A stretch of DNA of 64,000 nucleotides, taken from positions 186,001-250,000 of the forward strand of contig NZ_JAJTTF010000005.1 of assembly GCF_021341785.1 (NCBI RefSeq), in the 5' to 3' direction. The stretch is from Microbacterium sp. Au-Mic1 (GTDB taxonomy: Bacteria > Actinomycetota > Actinomycetes > Actinomycetales > Microbacteriaceae). The position numbers were made by a program, and so were the translations under genes. The notes under the pieces were generated by a model. That model made no database searches and was not told the DNA's origin. It saw only the letters and a program-made list of their open reading frames with translations. Below are positions 62,899 through 64,000 of this stretch, piece after piece. Positions within the stretch are counted from its first letter, which is position 1. Each line of letters opens with the position of its first letter.

Positions 62899-62998
62899 GT
62901 TGAGCGACGACGCCGGAGGCGACGGAGACGAAACGCGGTGCTCTTGCGAGGGCACCGCGTTTCGTCCCACTCCTCGCTGCGCTCGGGGCTCGCTCAAC
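62899..62998. repeat. Palindromic repeat, family C copy 2
   Basis: Outer arms GTTGAGCGA and TCGCTCAAC, and a perfect 15-bp inner stem GACGAAACGCGGTGC (62927-62941) with GCACCGCGTTTCGTC (62952-62966). It shares the inner sequence with the copy at 53425-53524 and separates the convergent E2 and ROK genes. Confidence 0.8.
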
Positions 62999-63027
62999 GT
63001 CCCCGGGGGAGGTGGACGGGGCCGCGC

Positions 63028-64000
63028 TCAGCCCTTCAAGCGCTGCGCCACGAGCCGCGGCAGGCCCACGGTCCTCGCCGACGCGAGCGCCGTCGAGACG
63101 GCGCCGGCGAGCACGATGTCGGCGCCGAGGCGCGAGCGCAGGATCGCAGGCGCCGGCAGGTCCAGCAGCGGGCGCAGCACGTCGCGCGCGGCATCGAGCA
63201 CGGGTTCGATGGCTTCCGCGATCGCGCCGCAGACGATCACGCGCTCGGGGTCGTAGGTGCTGCCGAGCACGGCGACGACCCGGGCGAGGAAGGCTCCGGC
63301 GTCGCGCACGACGAGCGCCGCGTCCGCATCTCCGGCAGCGGCGAGGGCGAGCACGCGGTCGGCCTTGAGCCCTTCTGGGGCGAGGTGCGCCAGCGCTCCG
63401 TCGGCGCTCGCCTCGCCGGAGGCCAGCAGCTCTCCGGCGATGCGCGTGATCGTGGGTCCGAGGCCGTCCGCCGAGTCCACCCCGCGCACGTGGTCGAACA
63501 GCACCATCTCGCCCACGCCGCCGTGCGCCCCGTGCAGGATGTGCCCGTCCACCACGGCGCCGGCGCCGAACCGCTCGCCCGCGATGAGCGCGATGTAGTC
63601 GCGGCAGCCCACGGCCTCGCCCAGGTCGCCTTCGGCCGCGGCCGCGAGCACGGCGTCGTTCTTGATCTCGACCACGGGCGCCCACCCCGCCAGCAGCTCG
63701 GCGAGGCCGGGGTTGGTGCGCTCCCAGAACCCGTCGGGGTGTGGAGGCGACGACCCGTTCCGCGCCACAGGAGCCGCGACCCCTGCGCACAGCGCGAGGA
63801 CGCGATCGCGGGGCACGCCGCTCGTGGTCAGGGCCGCGTCGAGGTGCTTCAGGATCGCGGCCCGCCGCTGCCCCACGGTGTGTTGCGGATCCAGATCGGC
63901 GCGCACGCGCGCGAGCGGGGTGCGTGCCAGGTCGGTCACGGTCACACCGAGGTGCGTGTCGCCCGCGTCCAGCGCGATCACCGCGCCGAGGTCGGCAGGC
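63028..64000 (-). CDS. ROK-family regulator (NagC/XylR type), 5' truncated by window edge
   Basis: The 324 visible codons cover the ROK sugar-kinase-like domain. The phosphate-binding start is IALDAGDTHLGVTVTDLARTPLARVRADLD, then VVEIKNDAVLAAAAEGD, VDGHILHGAHGGVGEMVLFDHVRG and VIVCGAIAEAIEP. The frame remains open to the window end (PADLGAV precedes the GTG at 63981), consistent with ROK repressors where a helix-turn-helix lies upstream. The kinase-type zinc motif CxCGxxGC is absent, favouring a regulator over a sugar kinase. The inducer sugar is unknown. Confidence 0.8.
   Translation of the reverse strand, partial: PADLGAVIALDAGDTHLGVTVTDLARTPLARVRADLDPQHTVGQRRAAILKHLDAALTTSGVPRDRVLALCAGVAAPVARNGSSPPHPDGFWERTNPGLAELLAGWAPVVEIKNDAVLAAAAEGDLGEAVGCRDYIALIAGERFGAGAVVDGHILHGAHGGVGEMVLFDHVRGVDSADGLGPTITRIAGELLASGEASADGALAHLAPEGLKADRVLALAAAGDADAALVVRDAGAFLARVVAVLGSTYDPERVIVCGAIAEAIEPVLDAARDVLRPLLDLPAPAILRSRLGADIVLAGAVSTALASARTVGLPRLVAQRLKG

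Overview
The window is GC-rich (about 70%) with dense bacterial gene packing. GTG starts, ATGA/GTGA overlaps and predicted leaderless promoters are common. It also carries an LAXTG-type sortase substrate, an IdeR/DmdR-type iron box and actinobacterial gene families. I infer an actinomycete, most likely Microbacteriaceae and probably Microbacterium. This rests on recall of families only; no database search was possible. I found no rRNA, tRNA, CRISPR, insertion sequence or prophage.

Layout. 1-5.8 kb: end of an AhpD-like gene, a J-domain protein, a VOC protein, a ComB-like phosphatase and a large FAD/Fe-S D-lactate-dehydrogenase-like enzyme. 5.8-14.5 kb: a sugar locus with a Tat-exported glycoside hydrolase diverging from a LacI regulator, an FAD oxidoreductase, and an ABC importer (binding protein plus two permeases, no ATPase). 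Three candidate LacI operators lie in the divergent gap. 14.5-18.9 kb: CHY zinc-finger protein and an iron-siderophore ABC importer under an iron box. 18.9-24.2 kb: a two-gene surface operon with a 342-aa secreted Val/Pro/Ala-rich protein and a 1364-aa LAQTG-anchored Gly/Leu/Pro repeat protein. 24.4-26.1 kb: sufS-sufU. 26.2-30.5 kb: LysR, MHS transporter, FAD monooxygenase and an F420-dependent-reductase-like protein, probably aromatic catabolism.

30.6-33 kb: transsulfuration genes (cystathionine beta-synthase, cystathionine gamma-synthase/lyase) preceded by a nine-codon leader peptide rich in cysteine (MALTCRCCL) and mutually exclusive hairpins, which looks like a cysteine attenuator. 33.1-34.3 kb: P-loop protein and DUF1349-like protein. 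34.4-38 kb: copper operon (CopZ, His-rich membrane or secreted protein, CopA ATPase) behind two CsoR-like operators. 38-46.3 kb: small regulator/effector pairs (MarR/SDR, XRE/aldo-keto reductase, HxlR/DoxX-like), a MATE exporter and a double VOC protein. 46.4-53.4 kb: acyl-CoA synthetase, mannose-6-phosphate isomerase, EamA transporter, two small membrane proteins and an MFS exporter. 53.5-59.1 kb: purB, low-molecular-weight protein tyrosine phosphatase, a small helical protein coupled to an alpha/beta hydrolase, a holin-like membrane protein and an aromatic/histidinol-phosphate aminotransferase. 59.3-62.9 kb: 2-oxoacid dehydrogenase E1alpha-E1beta-E2 without E3. 63-64 kb: a ROK regulator cut by the window edge.

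Two themes cut across the gene list. First, about a dozen genes have a TANNNT hexamer exactly 6-7 nt before the start codon, the signature of leaderless transcripts. Second, long imperfect palindromes of 60-115 bp in at least three sequence families sit mostly between convergent genes. One copy runs into the 3' end of the cystathionine beta-synthase reading frame, and a partial copy appears to lie inside copA.
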